Shown in pieces: positions 17,112 to 26,054 of a DNA stretch of 64,000 nt. Position 1 is the first letter of the stretch. Each line of letters opens with the position of its first letter. The translations under genes and the position numbers were made by a program. The notes below the pieces were generated by a model. The model was not told the DNA's origin, did no database searches, and worked only from the letters and a program-made list of their open reading frames with translations. Source of the stretch: Allobosea sp. Root381 (GTDB taxonomy: Bacteria; Pseudomonadota; Alphaproteobacteria; Rhizobiales; Beijerinckiaceae); assembly GCF_001429395.1 (NCBI RefSeq), contig NZ_LMJT01000042.1, forward strand, positions 116,398 through 180,397. The letters are read 5' to 3'.

Positions 17112-18058
17112 GGGGCGTTCGCGGTCTTCAGTTGCGGCACGGCGGCCTCGGGGTAGATCGCCGCCATCAGGTCGCGGGCGGCGAGCGGCGTGCGCGGGCC
17201 GAAGCCGAGCAGATAGAGCCCGTCCATGCGCGTCAGCCGCTTGTCCTTCGCGGCCGGCGTCTCGGCGAAGGCCGGCATCGCGAAGACCTCCTCGGCGGTC
17301 GGGTTGTGGGCGCTGCTGTTGCGCATCATCAGGATCATGTCCGGCGCACCGGCCATGATCGCCTCGTCGGTGATCGTCTTGTAGCCCTCGATGCCGTCGG
17401 CGACGTTGATGCCGCCGGCATGGCGAATGATGGCGTCGGCCGAGCTGTTGCGCCCGCCGACCAGCACGCGGCCGTTCTGCAGCGAGAGCACGAACAGGAC
17501 ACGGCGCTTCTTGGAAATGGCGCTGCGCAGCGTCGCGAGTTCGTCGAAGCGTGCCCGCGTCTGGGCGGCGAGACGCGAGGCGGGCTCGGCCACGCCAAGC
17601 ACGGCGCCGATCGCCTCGATCTTCGCCGCCACGCCCTCGGCGCTGGTGTCGTCCGATATGCGGGCGATCTTCACCCCCGACTCCTCCAGCAGCGAGACCG
17701 CGCCGGGCGGTCCCGCGCCGTCGACCACCATCACCAGCGTGGGCTTGAGCGAAAGCACGCCTTCGGCCGAAAGGGCGCGGACATAGCCGACGCTCGGCTT
17801 GTCGCGCAGCGCATCCGCCGGGAACTGGCTCGTGGTGTCGACGCCGACGACGCGGTCCTGCAGGCCGAGCGCATAGATCACTTCCGTGATCACACCGCCA
17901 ACCGAGACGATGCGCTCCGGTGCCTGGGCCAGGGCTAGGCGCGGAAAGCCCGCCACGAGGCCGCCGGCGGCGAGCAGCGTCAAGCCGATCGCAGCCGTGA
18001 GCTCACGCCTGTCGGGTTGCCGGGAACGGCCTGCCGGGCTGGCGGCATGGGCGACCAT
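17108..18058 (-). CDS. hmuT: Heme-binding periplasmic protein
   Basis: About 316 aa. An N-terminal signal region (hydrophobic core to LALAQA; a nearby RR pair means Tat export cannot be excluded) precedes a periplasmic-binding fold of the FepB/BtuF class: RIVSVGGVITEVIYALGL, VGVDTTSQFP, and YVRALSAEGVLSLKPTLV. The ATG at 18058 has AGGAGAA 7-8 nt upstream. It is first in the hmuTUV operon and divergent from the heme oxygenase gene. No outer-membrane receptor gene is in the window. Confidence 0.88.
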   Translation of the reverse strand: MVAHAASPAGRSRQPDRRELTAAIGLTLLAAGGLVAGFPRLALAQAPERIVSVGGVITEVIYALGLQDRVVGVDTTSQFPADALRDKPSVGYVRALSAEGVLSLKPTLVMVVDGAGPPGAVSLLEESGVKIARISDDTSAEGVAAKIEAIGAVLGVAEPASRLAAQTRARFDELATLRSAISKKRRVLFVLSLQNGRVLVGGRNSSADAIIRHAGGINVADGIEGYKTITDEAIMAGAPDMILMMRNSSAHNPTAEEVFAMPAFAETPAAKDKRLTRMDGLYLLGFGPRTPLAARDLMAAIYPEAAVPQLKTANAP

Positions 18059-18127
18059 GAGCGGTTCTCCTGATAGCCGGCGAGGCGGCTTCCACCGGAG
18101 GGAAAACCAGCAACTCGACGGAAATTT

Positions 18128-18184
18128 TGAGCATTCGCCCAAGTAAATCCAGTTTTTAATTATTAAAAACTGAGAAAATGCTCA
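18128..18184. promoter_or_regulatory. AT-rich nested palindromes between hmuT and the heme-degradation genes
   Basis: At 18150-18172 two perfect 11-bp arms, CAGTTTTTAAT and ATTAAAAACTG, surround a single T. An outer pair, TGAGCATT (18128-18135) and AATGCTCA (18177-18184), flanks them. The region is the divergent promoter of two heme-acquisition units, where an iron regulator such as Irr, RirA or Fur would be expected to bind. Which regulator is not readable; the sequence is not an obvious consensus of any of them. Confidence 0.6.
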
Positions 18185-18331
18185 GGCATTGTTGACGGTG
18201 ATATTCAGCTTTACTAGAAGCGGTCAAGGGCAATGCGGTGGTGGCGATGGGGCATGCCGCCGTAGCCCCCGCCAAGCCGGGCGCGATCGCGACCCCGCCC
18301 ATCAGACAGAGCCAGAGACAGGACAATCCCG

Positions 18332-18679
18332 ATGTTCATCGCCATGAACCGCTTCAAGGTCGCGAAGGGTGAGGAGGCAGCGTTCGAGACCGTCTGGTCC
18401 TCGCGCAAGTCCCGCCTGGACGAGATGCCCGGCTTCCTCTCCTTCCACCTCCTGAAGGGCCCGGAGAAGGAGGATCACACGCTCTATTCCTCGCATACCA
18501 GCTGGGCCTCGAAGGCGGACTTCACCGCCTGGACGAAGTCGGAGCAGTTCCGCGAGTCTCACCGCAATGCCGGCGAGAAGCGCGAGAAGCCGCTCTTCCT
18601 CGGCCACCCGGAGTTCGAGGGCTTCGAGACGATCATCACCGAGATCAACCCGCAGCGCCCCCTCCAGGCGGCCGAGTAA
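18332..18679 (+). CDS. Heme-degrading monooxygenase, IsdG/HmuQ-like
   Basis: About 115 aa, antibiotic-biosynthesis-monooxygenase fold (MFIAMNRFKV, then FETVWSSRKSRLDEMPGF). Asn6, Trp67 and His77 match the IsdG catalytic triad (Asn, Trp, His) in both identity and spacing. Such enzymes open the heme macrocycle and release iron in the cytoplasm; alphaproteobacterial relatives are called HmuQ/HmuD. It is divergent from hmuTUV and 10 nt upstream of hutX. Expression is probably iron-regulated from the shared promoter region. Confidence 0.88.
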   Translation: MFIAMNRFKVAKGEEAAFETVWSSRKSRLDEMPGFLSFHLLKGPEKEDHTLYSSHTSWASKADFTAWTKSEQFRESHRNAGEKREKPLFLGHPEFEGFETIITEINPQRPLQAAE

Positions 18680-18689
18680 GGCGTCTCAT

Positions 18690-19211
18690 ATGTCCATTAC
18701 CGAAGCTGTTGCCCCGGACGCGATCCAGCGCGCCCGCGACCTCCTCGCCGCCAAGCCCGACGGCCTGATCGAGGCCATTGCCCGCGAGGCCGGGGTCTCG
18801 ACCCAGGCCGCGCTCGAACTGCTGCCGGCCGGGCAGCGGCTCTTCGTCGCAGGCGACCGCTTCGAGGCCGTCTGGAAGGAGCTCGCGAGCTGGGGCGAGG
18901 TGCTGTTCCTGATGCACACGCCCGATGTCGTGCTCGAATGCGTCGGCGCGCTGCCCGTCGGCAGCTTCGGCCATGGCTACTACAATATCCATGGCGACAG
19001 CCCGATCGGCGGGCACATCAAGGCCGAGAACTGCAAGGCGATCTACGTCGTCGATCGCGCCTCCGGCCAAGGCCGGCGCGCCTGCTCGGTGCAGTTCTTC
19101 AACGGCGCCGGCGAGGTGATGTTCAAGGTCTTCGTCCGGCGGGACGCCGAACGCGCCCTCCTCCCGGAACAGCTCGCGCGCTTCGAAACGTTGAAGACCA
19201 CATTCGCCTGA
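18690..19211 (+). CDS. hutX: Heme utilization cytosolic carrier protein
   Basis: About 173 aa, recognised as HutX/HugX by its N-terminal AREAGVSTQAALELLP, the VWKELASWGEVLFLMHTPDVV strand region (split by motif) and GYYNIHGDSPIGGHI with its conserved His. HutX binds heme in the cytosol and hands it to degradation enzymes. The ATG at 18690 follows the monooxygenase stop by 10 nt, so the two form an operon for using imported heme. Confidence 0.9.
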   Translation: MSITEAVAPDAIQRARDLLAAKPDGLIEAIAREAGVSTQAALELLPAGQRLFVAGDRFEAVWKELASWGEVLFLMHTPDVVLECVGALPVGSFGHGYYNIHGDSPIGGHIKAENCKAIYVVDRASGQGRRACSVQFFNGAGEVMFKVFVRRDAERALLPEQLARFETLKTTFA

Positions 19212-19258
19212 AGCATCGGCACCAAAAGTGGCATCCACTTTTCGGTCCGAGGCTAAAG
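19212..19258. repeat. Dispersed palindromic intergenic repeat, copy 2
   Basis: GCATCGGCACCAAAAGTGGC...CACTTTTCGGTCCGAGGC has the same arrangement as the element at 7328-7376. AAAAGTGG pairs with CCACTTTT. It immediately follows hutX and may serve as its terminator. Confidence 0.5.
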
Positions 19259-19456
19259 TGAAGAGATCGATCGACACTTCGCGCCCGATAGGGCGCGCGG
19301 CGATCCAGCCACAATTACGACGGCATGGCGTGCTCAGTCGCGCCGTGCCGTCCCCGGAGCCTCGGCTCTCTGCAACAGTTCCACGATGCCTGCCGTCAAC
19401 CATCGGTTAACCATCCGCACGCAGTCTGGCCACTCGAAGGCCGAAAGCTCGTGACC

Positions 19457-20899
19457 ATGCCTGCCGATCGCCCGGCTGTGGCCGGGCGGCACCAAGACGG
19501 CCTGCCCGATGCTCCAGCTGTGGATGTCGACGTGGCCGCGCATATCGTCATGGAACGGGCGACGTTTCCGCCCAGCCGCCCCTCGCTGAATCTTGCCGCT
19601 GGCCGCAAATTCGTCGCCGACCGGGCGCCGCAACTCCGCTCCAACTTCGCCTCCGCGATACTGCTCGGCCTGCGCTTCGTGCAGGCGCGGCTGATATCGG
19701 TCTGGGGCCTCGTCGTCGCGGCGATGTTCTGCCCGCCTTACGTCTTCGCCGTCTTCGCTGTCTTTTCCGCGGTCGCGACCTTCGTCTCGATCGCCGCGCT
19801 GATGCGGCTGGAGGCCGTGTTCTTCCGCAGCAGCGACCGCGCACGGCTCGGCCTTGCCTTCCGCCTGGCCATGGCCGTGGGAGCGACCTTCCTCATATTC
19901 GTGATCGCGGTCCTGGCTGTCCTGATCGCGACCGGCTGGGTGGCGCCCGCCGTCGCGTTCTTCTTCCTGATCTCGCTCTCGGCCCGCTCGCTGCTGCGCC
20001 TGCTCTGGGCCGAGGCGACGGCGGAGGGCGATTTCCGCGCAATCGGCAACAGCAATGTCGTGCAGGCGCTGGTGCAGCCGGCAGTAATGCTCCTGCTAAT
20101 CGCGATCTTCGGACCAAAGGCGCTGGCGCTGTTCATGGCCGATGCGGTGGGGCATGTCCTGGCAGCGGCCTATCTCGTCCGCCGCCGCCGCACGGCGCTG
20201 CTCCCGCTGGTGCAGCCGGCGCTCTGGTCGCTGCATAGCCTGCGGGAAGCCGCCCACCGCTGGCGCGACGCGCCCCGCATCCTGCTGCCATCCGCCCTGC
20301 TCTCTTTCGGCTTCACGGTTGCGCCGCTGCTCGCCCTCCCTTATGCGGCCAACCCGCTGCTGGCGGCCCACGTCGCGCTGGCGATGCGCCTGCTCGACAT
20401 GCCGACGCAGATGTTCGGCACCGTCTCAGGCCCGATCGTGCTGAACCGCCTGCGCATCCAGGCCGGTCCCCGGCGCCGCTTCTGGCTTCGCGTCGTGACG
20501 GTCGGGCTGATGGCAGCGGCAGCGGCCCTGTTCGCCGGGATCGGTTTCGGCGCCGTTCTCGCCGACGACCTGCTCGACGGCACGAAATGGGCCGGCGTCG
20601 GCGATGTTGTCGCGGTCATGACGCTGTTCTATATCGGCATCGCTCCTGTTGGCACCTTGCACGACATCGCGGCACTGGCGCGCCATCCCTCCTGGCAGAT
20701 CACGACCAACGCCGTCGCCCTGCTCGCCATCATCGCAGCGATGTTGTGGTTCGGCGCGCTCTCGCCGGCTTTGCTCTACGTGGTGGGGGGCATCTCCGTC
20801 GCGCGGATGCTGGCGCATGTCTGGTTCACCTGGACGCATTGCGAACAGGCGCCGGAGGCAGCCGAGCCCGATCTGCGCGGGCACAGCCTCGCGCGCTGA
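19457..20899 (+). CDS. Polysaccharide/lipid flippase-like integral membrane protein
   Basis: About 480 aa, ten or more hydrophobic segments after a roughly 70-residue hydrophilic N-terminus. The profile (FASAILLGLRFVQARLIS at the first segment, regular pairs of helices, RLLDMPTQMFGTVSG in the middle) resembles Wzx/MATE-like exporters, though conservation is weak. No glycosyltransferase genes are adjacent. The start is uncertain: the ATG at 19457 is chosen, but a GTG at 19451 and an ATG at 19550 are possible. The C-terminal tail is hydrophilic. Confidence 0.6.
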   Translation: MPADRPAVAGRHQDGLPDAPAVDVDVAAHIVMERATFPPSRPSLNLAAGRKFVADRAPQLRSNFASAILLGLRFVQARLISVWGLVVAAMFCPPYVFAVFAVFSAVATFVSIAALMRLEAVFFRSSDRARLGLAFRLAMAVGATFLIFVIAVLAVLIATGWVAPAVAFFFLISLSARSLLRLLWAEATAEGDFRAIGNSNVVQALVQPAVMLLLIAIFGPKALALFMADAVGHVLAAAYLVRRRRTALLPLVQPALWSLHSLREAAHRWRDAPRILLPSALLSFGFTVAPLLALPYAANPLLAAHVALAMRLLDMPTQMFGTVSGPIVLNRLRIQAGPRRRFWLRVVTVGLMAAAAALFAGIGFGAVLADDLLDGTKWAGVGDVVAVMTLFYIGIAPVGTLHDIAALARHPSWQITTNAVALLAIIAAMLWFGALSPALLYVVGGISVARMLAHVWFTWTHCEQAPEAAEPDLRGHSLAR

Positions 20900-20910
20900 G
20901 GCGGACGCGG

Positions 20911-21678
20911 CTATTCGCGTCGGATCAGCCTGTCGGCCAGTAGCGAGGAAAGGAATCCAGGCCGGAAATCCCGCTCCAGCTTTGCCGGGTCGTAGACGTC
21001 CCGGACCCAATCGAGAAAGGCGATTCCCTTCGACTCGCCCTCGACGCGATAGGCATCGAAGAAGGCATCGAGAATACCGGTCTTGGCGAAGCGGAAATGG
21101 CCGTAGCGCAGCGACAGCTGCCGCATCGCCTCGTCCAGCGGGCGCTCCTCATGGACGAGCAGGTAGAGCGCGGCGAAGAAGCCCGCCCTGTCCGCTCCGG
21201 ACTTGCAATGCACCAGCGCCGGCTCCTTCAGCGTCGCGAAGAAGTCCTTGGAGGCGAGGATGGTCTCGCGATCGGGCGCGCCGCGCGAGCGCAGCACGAA
21301 GTCGACCAGCGCGATGCCGTGCCGCTCGCACGCCTCGCGCTGCAGCGGCCAGGAGCCGTGCTCGCGCCCACCGCGGAGATTGATGATCGTCTTGACGCCC
21401 TGCCGCGCGAACCAGGCGATCTGTCCCGGCGCCGGCTGCGCCGCCCGCCACAGCCGCGGCGTGACCTTGTGGGCGTTGAGATAGGCCAACCGGAATATGC
21501 CGTGGTCGACCAGCAGCATGTTGGCCCAGGCGCGCAGCCGCTGCCCGCGGCTCTCGATCGGCCGGTTCCAGCGCGCGATGCGGGCCATGCGCCGGGCATA
21601 GCGTTCCTCGTCCGGGCGCAAGCGGTTCAGCACGGGCGGGCTCCGCGTATCGCACGGCTGCCGCGGCTCGAATGACAT
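20911..21678 (-). CDS. Tyrosine/dual-specificity protein phosphatase-like protein
   Basis: About 255 aa. The P-loop HCKSGADRAG carries the nucleophile Cys158 and Arg164 of the CX5R motif; upstream, VKTIINLRGGREHGSW supplies the usual Asp/Arg-containing loop region. Bacterial relatives act on phosphotyrosine or phosphoinositide-like substrates. No signal peptide. The ATG at 21678 is preferred over a longer ORF to 21771, which runs into the divergent ppa promoter. It ends 12 nt from the convergent flippase gene. Confidence 0.82.
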   Translation of the reverse strand: MSFEPRQPCDTRSPPVLNRLRPDEERYARRMARIARWNRPIESRGQRLRAWANMLLVDHGIFRLAYLNAHKVTPRLWRAAQPAPGQIAWFARQGVKTIINLRGGREHGSWPLQREACERHGIALVDFVLRSRGAPDRETILASKDFFATLKEPALVHCKSGADRAGFFAALYLLVHEERPLDEAMRQLSLRYGHFRFAKTGILDAFFDAYRVEGESKGIAFLDWVRDVYDPAKLERDFRPGFLSSLLADRLIRRE

Positions 21679-21815
21679 GTCATGCCGCGCCGGATACCAG
21701 CGCCGGGGACATCGCGCAAATCGACAAGCATGCCCCGGCTGCGAAGGTCGGACTTGGCGTTTGCCGCGCAAACCCTCATAAGACGCCCGTTTCCCAATTT
21801 GACAGGTTCGAAGAC

Positions 21816-22355
21816 ATGCGCCTTGACGCCATCTCCATCGGCAAGAATCCTCCCGACGAAGTCAATGTGGTCATCGAAGTGGCCATTGGCGGCGAGCCGA
21901 TCAAGTACGAGATGGACAAGGAAGCCGGCACGCTCTTCGTCGACCGCTTCCTCTACACGCCGATGCGCTATCCCGGAAACTACGGCTTCATCCCGCATAC
22001 GCTGTCGGAGGATGGCGACCCTTGCGACGTGCTCGTCGCCAATACGCGCCCGCTGATCCCGGGCTCCTACATCGCCGTGCGCCCGATCGGCGTGATGATG
22101 ATGGAGGACGAAGGTGGTGGCGACGAGAAGATCATCGCGGTCCCGGTTCCCAAGCTGACCAAGCGCTACGAGAACGTCCACAACTACACCGACCTGCCGC
22201 AGATCACGCTCGACCAGATCCAGCACTTCTTCGAGCACTACAAGGATCTCGAGCCCGGCAAATGGGTCAAGCTTGCCGGCTGGGGCGATGCCGCCAAGGC
22301 CAAGCAGCTGATCGTCGAGGCGATGGATCGCGCCAAGGCGGCAAAGCAGGGCTGA
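21816..22355 (+). CDS. ppa: Inorganic pyrophosphatase
   Basis: About 179 aa, family I. The signature DGDPCDVLV (66-74) with its metal-binding Asp residues is present, plus YEMDKEAG, RYPGNYGFIPHT and KWVKLAGWGDA. It hydrolyses PPi to two Pi, pulling biosynthetic reactions forward. The ATG at 21816 matches the usual family start. It ends at a strong terminator shared with the convergent CitE-like gene. Confidence 0.95.
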   Translation: MRLDAISIGKNPPDEVNVVIEVAIGGEPIKYEMDKEAGTLFVDRFLYTPMRYPGNYGFIPHTLSEDGDPCDVLVANTRPLIPGSYIAVRPIGVMMMEDEGGGDEKIIAVPVPKLTKRYENVHNYTDLPQITLDQIQHFFEHYKDLEPGKWVKLAGWGDAAKAKQLIVEAMDRAKAAKQG

Positions 22356-22357
22356 AC

Positions 22358-22379
22358 CCTTCTCCCCTCGGGGAGAAGG
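22358..22379. terminator. Bidirectional terminator between ppa and the CitE-like gene
   Basis: CCTTCTCCCC and GGGGAGAAGG are perfect 10-bp arms around TC, lying exactly between the two stop codons (22355 and 22383). Confidence 0.65.
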
Positions 22380-22382
22380 CTC

Positions 22383-23258
22383 TCACGCCCCGATCGCCTC
22401 GCCGAGCGCCACGACGCGCTTGGCCATCTCGGCATGGAGCAACTCGACCATGCGCCCGCCGAGCTGGATCGCGCCCTTGCCCTGGTTCTCCGGCTCGGCG
22501 AAGGCGGCGATGATCGACCGCGCCTGGGCGAGCTCCGCCTCGTCGGGCGCGAAGACCGCATTGGCGAGCGCGACCTGGTTCGGGTGGATCAGCGTCTTGC
22601 CGTCGAAGCCGAAATCGCGGCCCTGCTCGCATTCGGCGCGAAACCCGTCCTCGTCCTTCAGGTCGTTATAGACCCCGTCGAGGATGTCGAGGCCGTGGGC
22701 GCGCGCCGCCAGGATGGCGCCGGACAGCCAGGGCAGCATCGGCGCGCGGCCGGGCACGAAGCGCGCGCGCGTCTCCTTGGCGAGATCGTTCGTGCCCATG
22801 ACGAAGCAGGCCAGCCGCGTGCGTGGATCGCGTGCCGCGCGTGCGATCTTTTCCGCATTGACGATGCCGAGAGGCGTCTCGATCATCGCCCAGACCCGCA
22901 GTTCCGGCTCGGCCCAGAGCCCGTTCAGCTGCGCGCCGATCTGCTGCAGCGTCTCGGGAGCCGAGACCTTCGGGATCAGGATCGCGTCGGGATTGGCTTC
23001 CACGGCGGCGGCGAGATCGTCCTTGAACCAGGGCGTGTCGATGCCGTTCGTCCGGATCACCAGCTCGCGCCGGCCATAGCCTCCCGCAGCAACTGCCGCG
23101 CAGACCTGCTCGCGCGCCGATGCCTTCGCGTCCGGCGCGACCGCATCCTCGAGGTCGAGGATCAGCGCATCGGCGGGAATCTCGCGAGCCTTCTCGAGGG
23201 CACGGGCATTCGAGCCGGGCATATAGAGCACGCTGCGGCGCGGACGGATCGTCGGCAT
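22383..23258 (-). CDS. HpcH/HpaI aldolase/citrate lyase (CitE-like) family protein
   Basis: About 291 aa. CitE signatures: RRSVLYMPGSNARALEKA, ALILDLEDAVAPDAK, MIETPLGIVNAEKI, CFVMGTNDLAKE and GKTLIHPNQV. The Arg and Glu/Asp residues that bind CoA-thioester and Mg2+ are present. Stand-alone CitE-like proteins act on malyl- or citramalyl-CoA, or similar. There are no citD/citF subunits nearby, so it is not citrate lyase itself. The ATG at 23258 has AGGAGAA upstream; longer ORFs on this strand are shadows of the divergent gene. Confidence 0.85.
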   Translation of the reverse strand: MPTIRPRRSVLYMPGSNARALEKAREIPADALILDLEDAVAPDAKASAREQVCAAVAAGGYGRRELVIRTNGIDTPWFKDDLAAAVEANPDAILIPKVSAPETLQQIGAQLNGLWAEPELRVWAMIETPLGIVNAEKIARAARDPRTRLACFVMGTNDLAKETRARFVPGRAPMLPWLSGAILAARAHGLDILDGVYNDLKDEDGFRAECEQGRDFGFDGKTLIHPNQVALANAVFAPDEAELAQARSIIAAFAEPENQGKGAIQLGGRMVELLHAEMAKRVVALGEAIGA

Positions 23259-23287
23259 GTGGTTCTCCTGACGCCGGATGGCTTTCT

Positions 23288-23317
23288 TGCACTGCACAGC
23301 AACACCTGCACTGCACA
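23288..23317. promoter_or_regulatory. 11-bp direct repeat in the divergent promoter region
   Basis: TGCACTGCACA occurs at 23288-23298 and 23307-23317, 19 bp apart (near two helical turns), between the CitE-like gene and the divergent DUF429 gene. It could be a tandem operator. No cognate regulator is adjacent. Confidence 0.35.
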
Positions 23318-23375
23318 CTAGACGCGAGTGCCATGCAACGTCAGTCCTGCGAAGGGTTGATGAAGGAGGAGGCGG

Positions 23376-25088
23376 ATGGGCTGGATCGCGGGCGTGGATG
23401 GCTGCAAGGCGGGCTGGATCGCCGCGATCCGCGAAGTGCCCGGTGAGGGCGAGCCGGAGCTGCGTGTGATCCCCCGCCTGGACAACCTGCTGGCGGGGCG
23501 GCCGGCAGCTTCCGTCATCGCCATCGACATGCCGATCGGGCTGCCCGACCGCATCGCGGGTTCCGGGCGCGGCCCGGAGCAACTGGTGCGGCTCCTGCTC
23601 GGCGAGCGCCAGTCCTCGGTCTTCTCCATTCCCGCCCGCGCGGCCATCGAGGCGACGGAGTACCGTGCGGCCTGTGGGCTGGCGCTCGCCCATTCGTATC
23701 CGCCGCGCAAGGTTTCGCAGCAGGGCTTTCACCTCTTTCCACGAATCCGCGAGCTCGACGCCCTGCTCCGCTCCGAGCCGGCCCATCTGGGCTGCATCCA
23801 CGAGGTCCACCCCGAACTCGCCTTCGCCACCATGCGCGGCGCTCCGCTGCTCCATCCCAAGAAGATCAAGGGCAGCGTCAATCCGGCCGGCATGGCGGAG
23901 CGGCAGGCCCTGCTCCTCGCCGCCGGCGTCCCGGCCGCGACGCTGCAGGCGCGGCCTCCCAGAGGAGCGGCGAGCGACGACGTGCTTGATGCGCTCGCCG
24001 CCCTGATCGTCGCCGAACACATCCTTGCCGGGCGCGGAAGGCCCTTTCCCGATCCGCCCGGGCGCGATAGCCACGGACTTCCGATCGCGATCTGGACCTA
24101 CCGGCCCGCCTCCCCGCCCACGCAGGATACCGCTATGACCGACCGTCCCGTTCCCCGCCCGATGATCGAGGCGGCCGCGCTGCGAATCGCGGGCCATGCC
24201 CGCGTGACCCCGGTGATGCGGCTTGGCCGAGGGGCCTTCGGCTCGGATGCCGACATCTCGCTGAAGCTCGAATGCCTGCAGCATGCCGGCTCCTTCAAGA
24301 CGCGCGGCGCCTTCAACAATCTGCTCGCGCTTGAGGTGCCCACGGCCGGCGTCGCCGCCGCCTCGGGCGGCAATCACGGCGCGGCGGTGGCCTATGCGGC
24401 CCGCGCCCGCGGCGTAAAGGCGACGATCTTCGTCCCCGAGATCTCGCCGGCGGCAAAGGTCGAGGCAATCCGCCGCTTCGGTGCCGAGGTCGTGATCGGC
24501 GGCGCGCAGTATGACGATGCCCAGGCGGCCTGCGACCGCTTCGTGGCCGCAACCGGCGCCCTCAAGATCCACCCCTTCGCCGCCAGGGAGACGATGGCCG
24601 GCCAGGGCACGCTCGGCCGCGAATGGGAGGCACAGGAACCCGATCTCGACACCGTCCTCGTCGCGGTCGGCGGCGGCGGCCTGATCTCGGGCATCGCCGC
24701 CTGGTTCGCAGATAGCGACGTCAAGGTCGTCGGCGTCGAGCCCGAGGGCTCGCGCGCGCTGCACGCGGCCTTGCAGGCCAACGGGCCGGTCGAGGTCACG
24801 GTCGCCTCGATCGCAGCCGATTCGCTGGGTGCGCGCAATGTCGGCCCGCTGGTCCATGAGGTCTGCCGCGACACGGTCGATCATGTCGCGCTGGTCCCGG
24901 ACACCGCGATCACGCAGGCGCAGGCGACGCTCTGGCGCGACTTTCGGCTTGCGGTCGAGCCGGGTGGCGCGGCCGCACTCGGCGCGCTGCTTTGCGGCGC
25001 CTACAAGCCGGCTCCGGGCGAGCGCCTCGGCGTGCTCGTCTGCGGCGCGAATATAGACCTGGCCAAGCTCGCCACGCTCGTCGGCTGA
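23376..25088 (+). CDS. DUF429 domain fused in frame to a threonine/serine dehydratase
   Basis: A single 570-aa ORF. Residues 1 to about 245 form a DUF429 domain (MGWIAGVDGCKAGWI, VIAIDMPIGLPD, HEVHPELAFATM), an RNase-H-fold predicted nuclease-like family. Residues 254-570 are a full fold-type II PLP enzyme: SFKTRGAFNN with the Schiff-base Lys, SGGNHGAAVAYAAR, and VGGGGLISG. This half matches threonine/serine dehydratases. No stop separates them; the linker is only about 10 residues. The ATG at 24135 (residue 254) has an AGGA 7 nt upstream, so the dehydratase may also be made separately. Either this is a true fusion or a stop codon between two coupled genes has been lost. Confidence 0.8.
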   Translation: MGWIAGVDGCKAGWIAAIREVPGEGEPELRVIPRLDNLLAGRPAASVIAIDMPIGLPDRIAGSGRGPEQLVRLLLGERQSSVFSIPARAAIEATEYRAACGLALAHSYPPRKVSQQGFHLFPRIRELDALLRSEPAHLGCIHEVHPELAFATMRGAPLLHPKKIKGSVNPAGMAERQALLLAAGVPAATLQARPPRGAASDDVLDALAALIVAEHILAGRGRPFPDPPGRDSHGLPIAIWTYRPASPPTQDTAMTDRPVPRPMIEAAALRIAGHARVTPVMRLGRGAFGSDADISLKLECLQHAGSFKTRGAFNNLLALEVPTAGVAAASGGNHGAAVAYAARARGVKATIFVPEISPAAKVEAIRRFGAEVVIGGAQYDDAQAACDRFVAATGALKIHPFAARETMAGQGTLGREWEAQEPDLDTVLVAVGGGGLISGIAAWFADSDVKVVGVEPEGSRALHAALQANGPVEVTVASIAADSLGARNVGPLVHEVCRDTVDHVALVPDTAITQAQATLWRDFRLAVEPGGAAALGALLCGAYKPAPGERLGVLVCGANIDLAKLATLVG

Positions 25089-25167
25089 GACGTGGACGTC
25101 GTAAACAGGGGGCGTGGCACGGAGGCTTGCCACCCCTCCGACGTCATGAGCTAGGCTGGGTGCCGCC

Positions 25168-25860
25168 ATGCTCGCGCGCCCCGTGAACGACACGCTCCGG
25201 ATCCTCCGCACCCTCCTCGCACCGCTCGAGGAGCGGCGGATAGTCGACATCGGCTGCGGGCGCGGCGATCTGCTCAACGCGCTGGCCGAGCGCGGCGCCA
25301 AGGTCACGGGCATCGACCCCGACGCGACCGCGCTCTCGGTGGCGCGCAGGACCGCGCCGGGCGCCATCCTGCGGCAGGCCAGCGCCGAGCGCCTGCCCTT
25401 CGTCGATGCCGCCATGCATGCGGCGCTCTTCGTCAACAGCCTGCATCATGTCCCCATCCCCGACATGAGCAGGGCGCTTGGCGAGGCGGCCCGCATCGTC
25501 GCGCCCGGCGGCAGCGTCATCGTCGTCGAGCCGCTGCCGGAAGGCACCTTCTTCGAGTCGATGCGCCCGATCGAGGACGAGACAGCGATCCGCCTGGCGG
25601 CGCAGGAAGCGATCGCGGCTGCGCTCCGCAGCGGGCCGCTGCTTCTGGCTGAATTCCAGGAATATGACCGGGTTGAGATCTATCCGAGCGTCTCCGACTT
25701 CATCGACCGCGTCGTGGCGGTCGATCCTGCGCGGAAGGAGCGTGCGCTGCACGAGCGCGAGAAAGTGATGAGGCGCTTCCACACGCTCGCGGAGCGCGTG
25801 GAAGGCGACTACCTCCTGCGCCAGCCGCTGCGCCTGCACCATCTCAAGCGCCCTGAATAG
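25168..25860 (+). CDS. Class I SAM-dependent methyltransferase
   Basis: About 230 aa. Motif I IVDIGCGRGDLLNAL, motif II-like GIDPDATALSVARR, and the post-motif ALFVNSLHHVP are typical of Methyltransf_11/UbiE-like enzymes. A Glu/Arg-rich C-terminal helical part (residues 140-230) may bind substrate. The substrate is unknown. It lies 79 nt after the dehydratase and may be in the same transcript. Confidence 0.82.
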   Translation: MLARPVNDTLRILRTLLAPLEERRIVDIGCGRGDLLNALAERGAKVTGIDPDATALSVARRTAPGAILRQASAERLPFVDAAMHAALFVNSLHHVPIPDMSRALGEAARIVAPGGSVIVVEPLPEGTFFESMRPIEDETAIRLAAQEAIAAALRSGPLLLAEFQEYDRVEIYPSVSDFIDRVVAVDPARKERALHEREKVMRRFHTLAERVEGDYLLRQPLRLHHLKRPE

Positions 25861-26054
25861 GGCATCGTCCAAGAGGCCGATGGCGGTTGAGGGTTCCGGA
25901 ACATCCGGCCGGATGCGGTGTTGTCCCTTGGTTTTCACCATGCTGCCGTGGCCGGACGAACTGTACCGGCACGTTGGCCTTGTGCGACGCAGCAAAAAAT
26001 CATATCCCGAGCCTGCCCAAAGCAATCCTCCCCCAAATTTGAAAGGAGAGACCC

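Noticed and set aside
22383..25436. A 1017-codon minus-strand ORF
   Set aside because: Only the last 291 codons (start 23258) are the CitE-like gene; the rest is the antisense shadow of the DUF429/dehydratase ORF with no domain.
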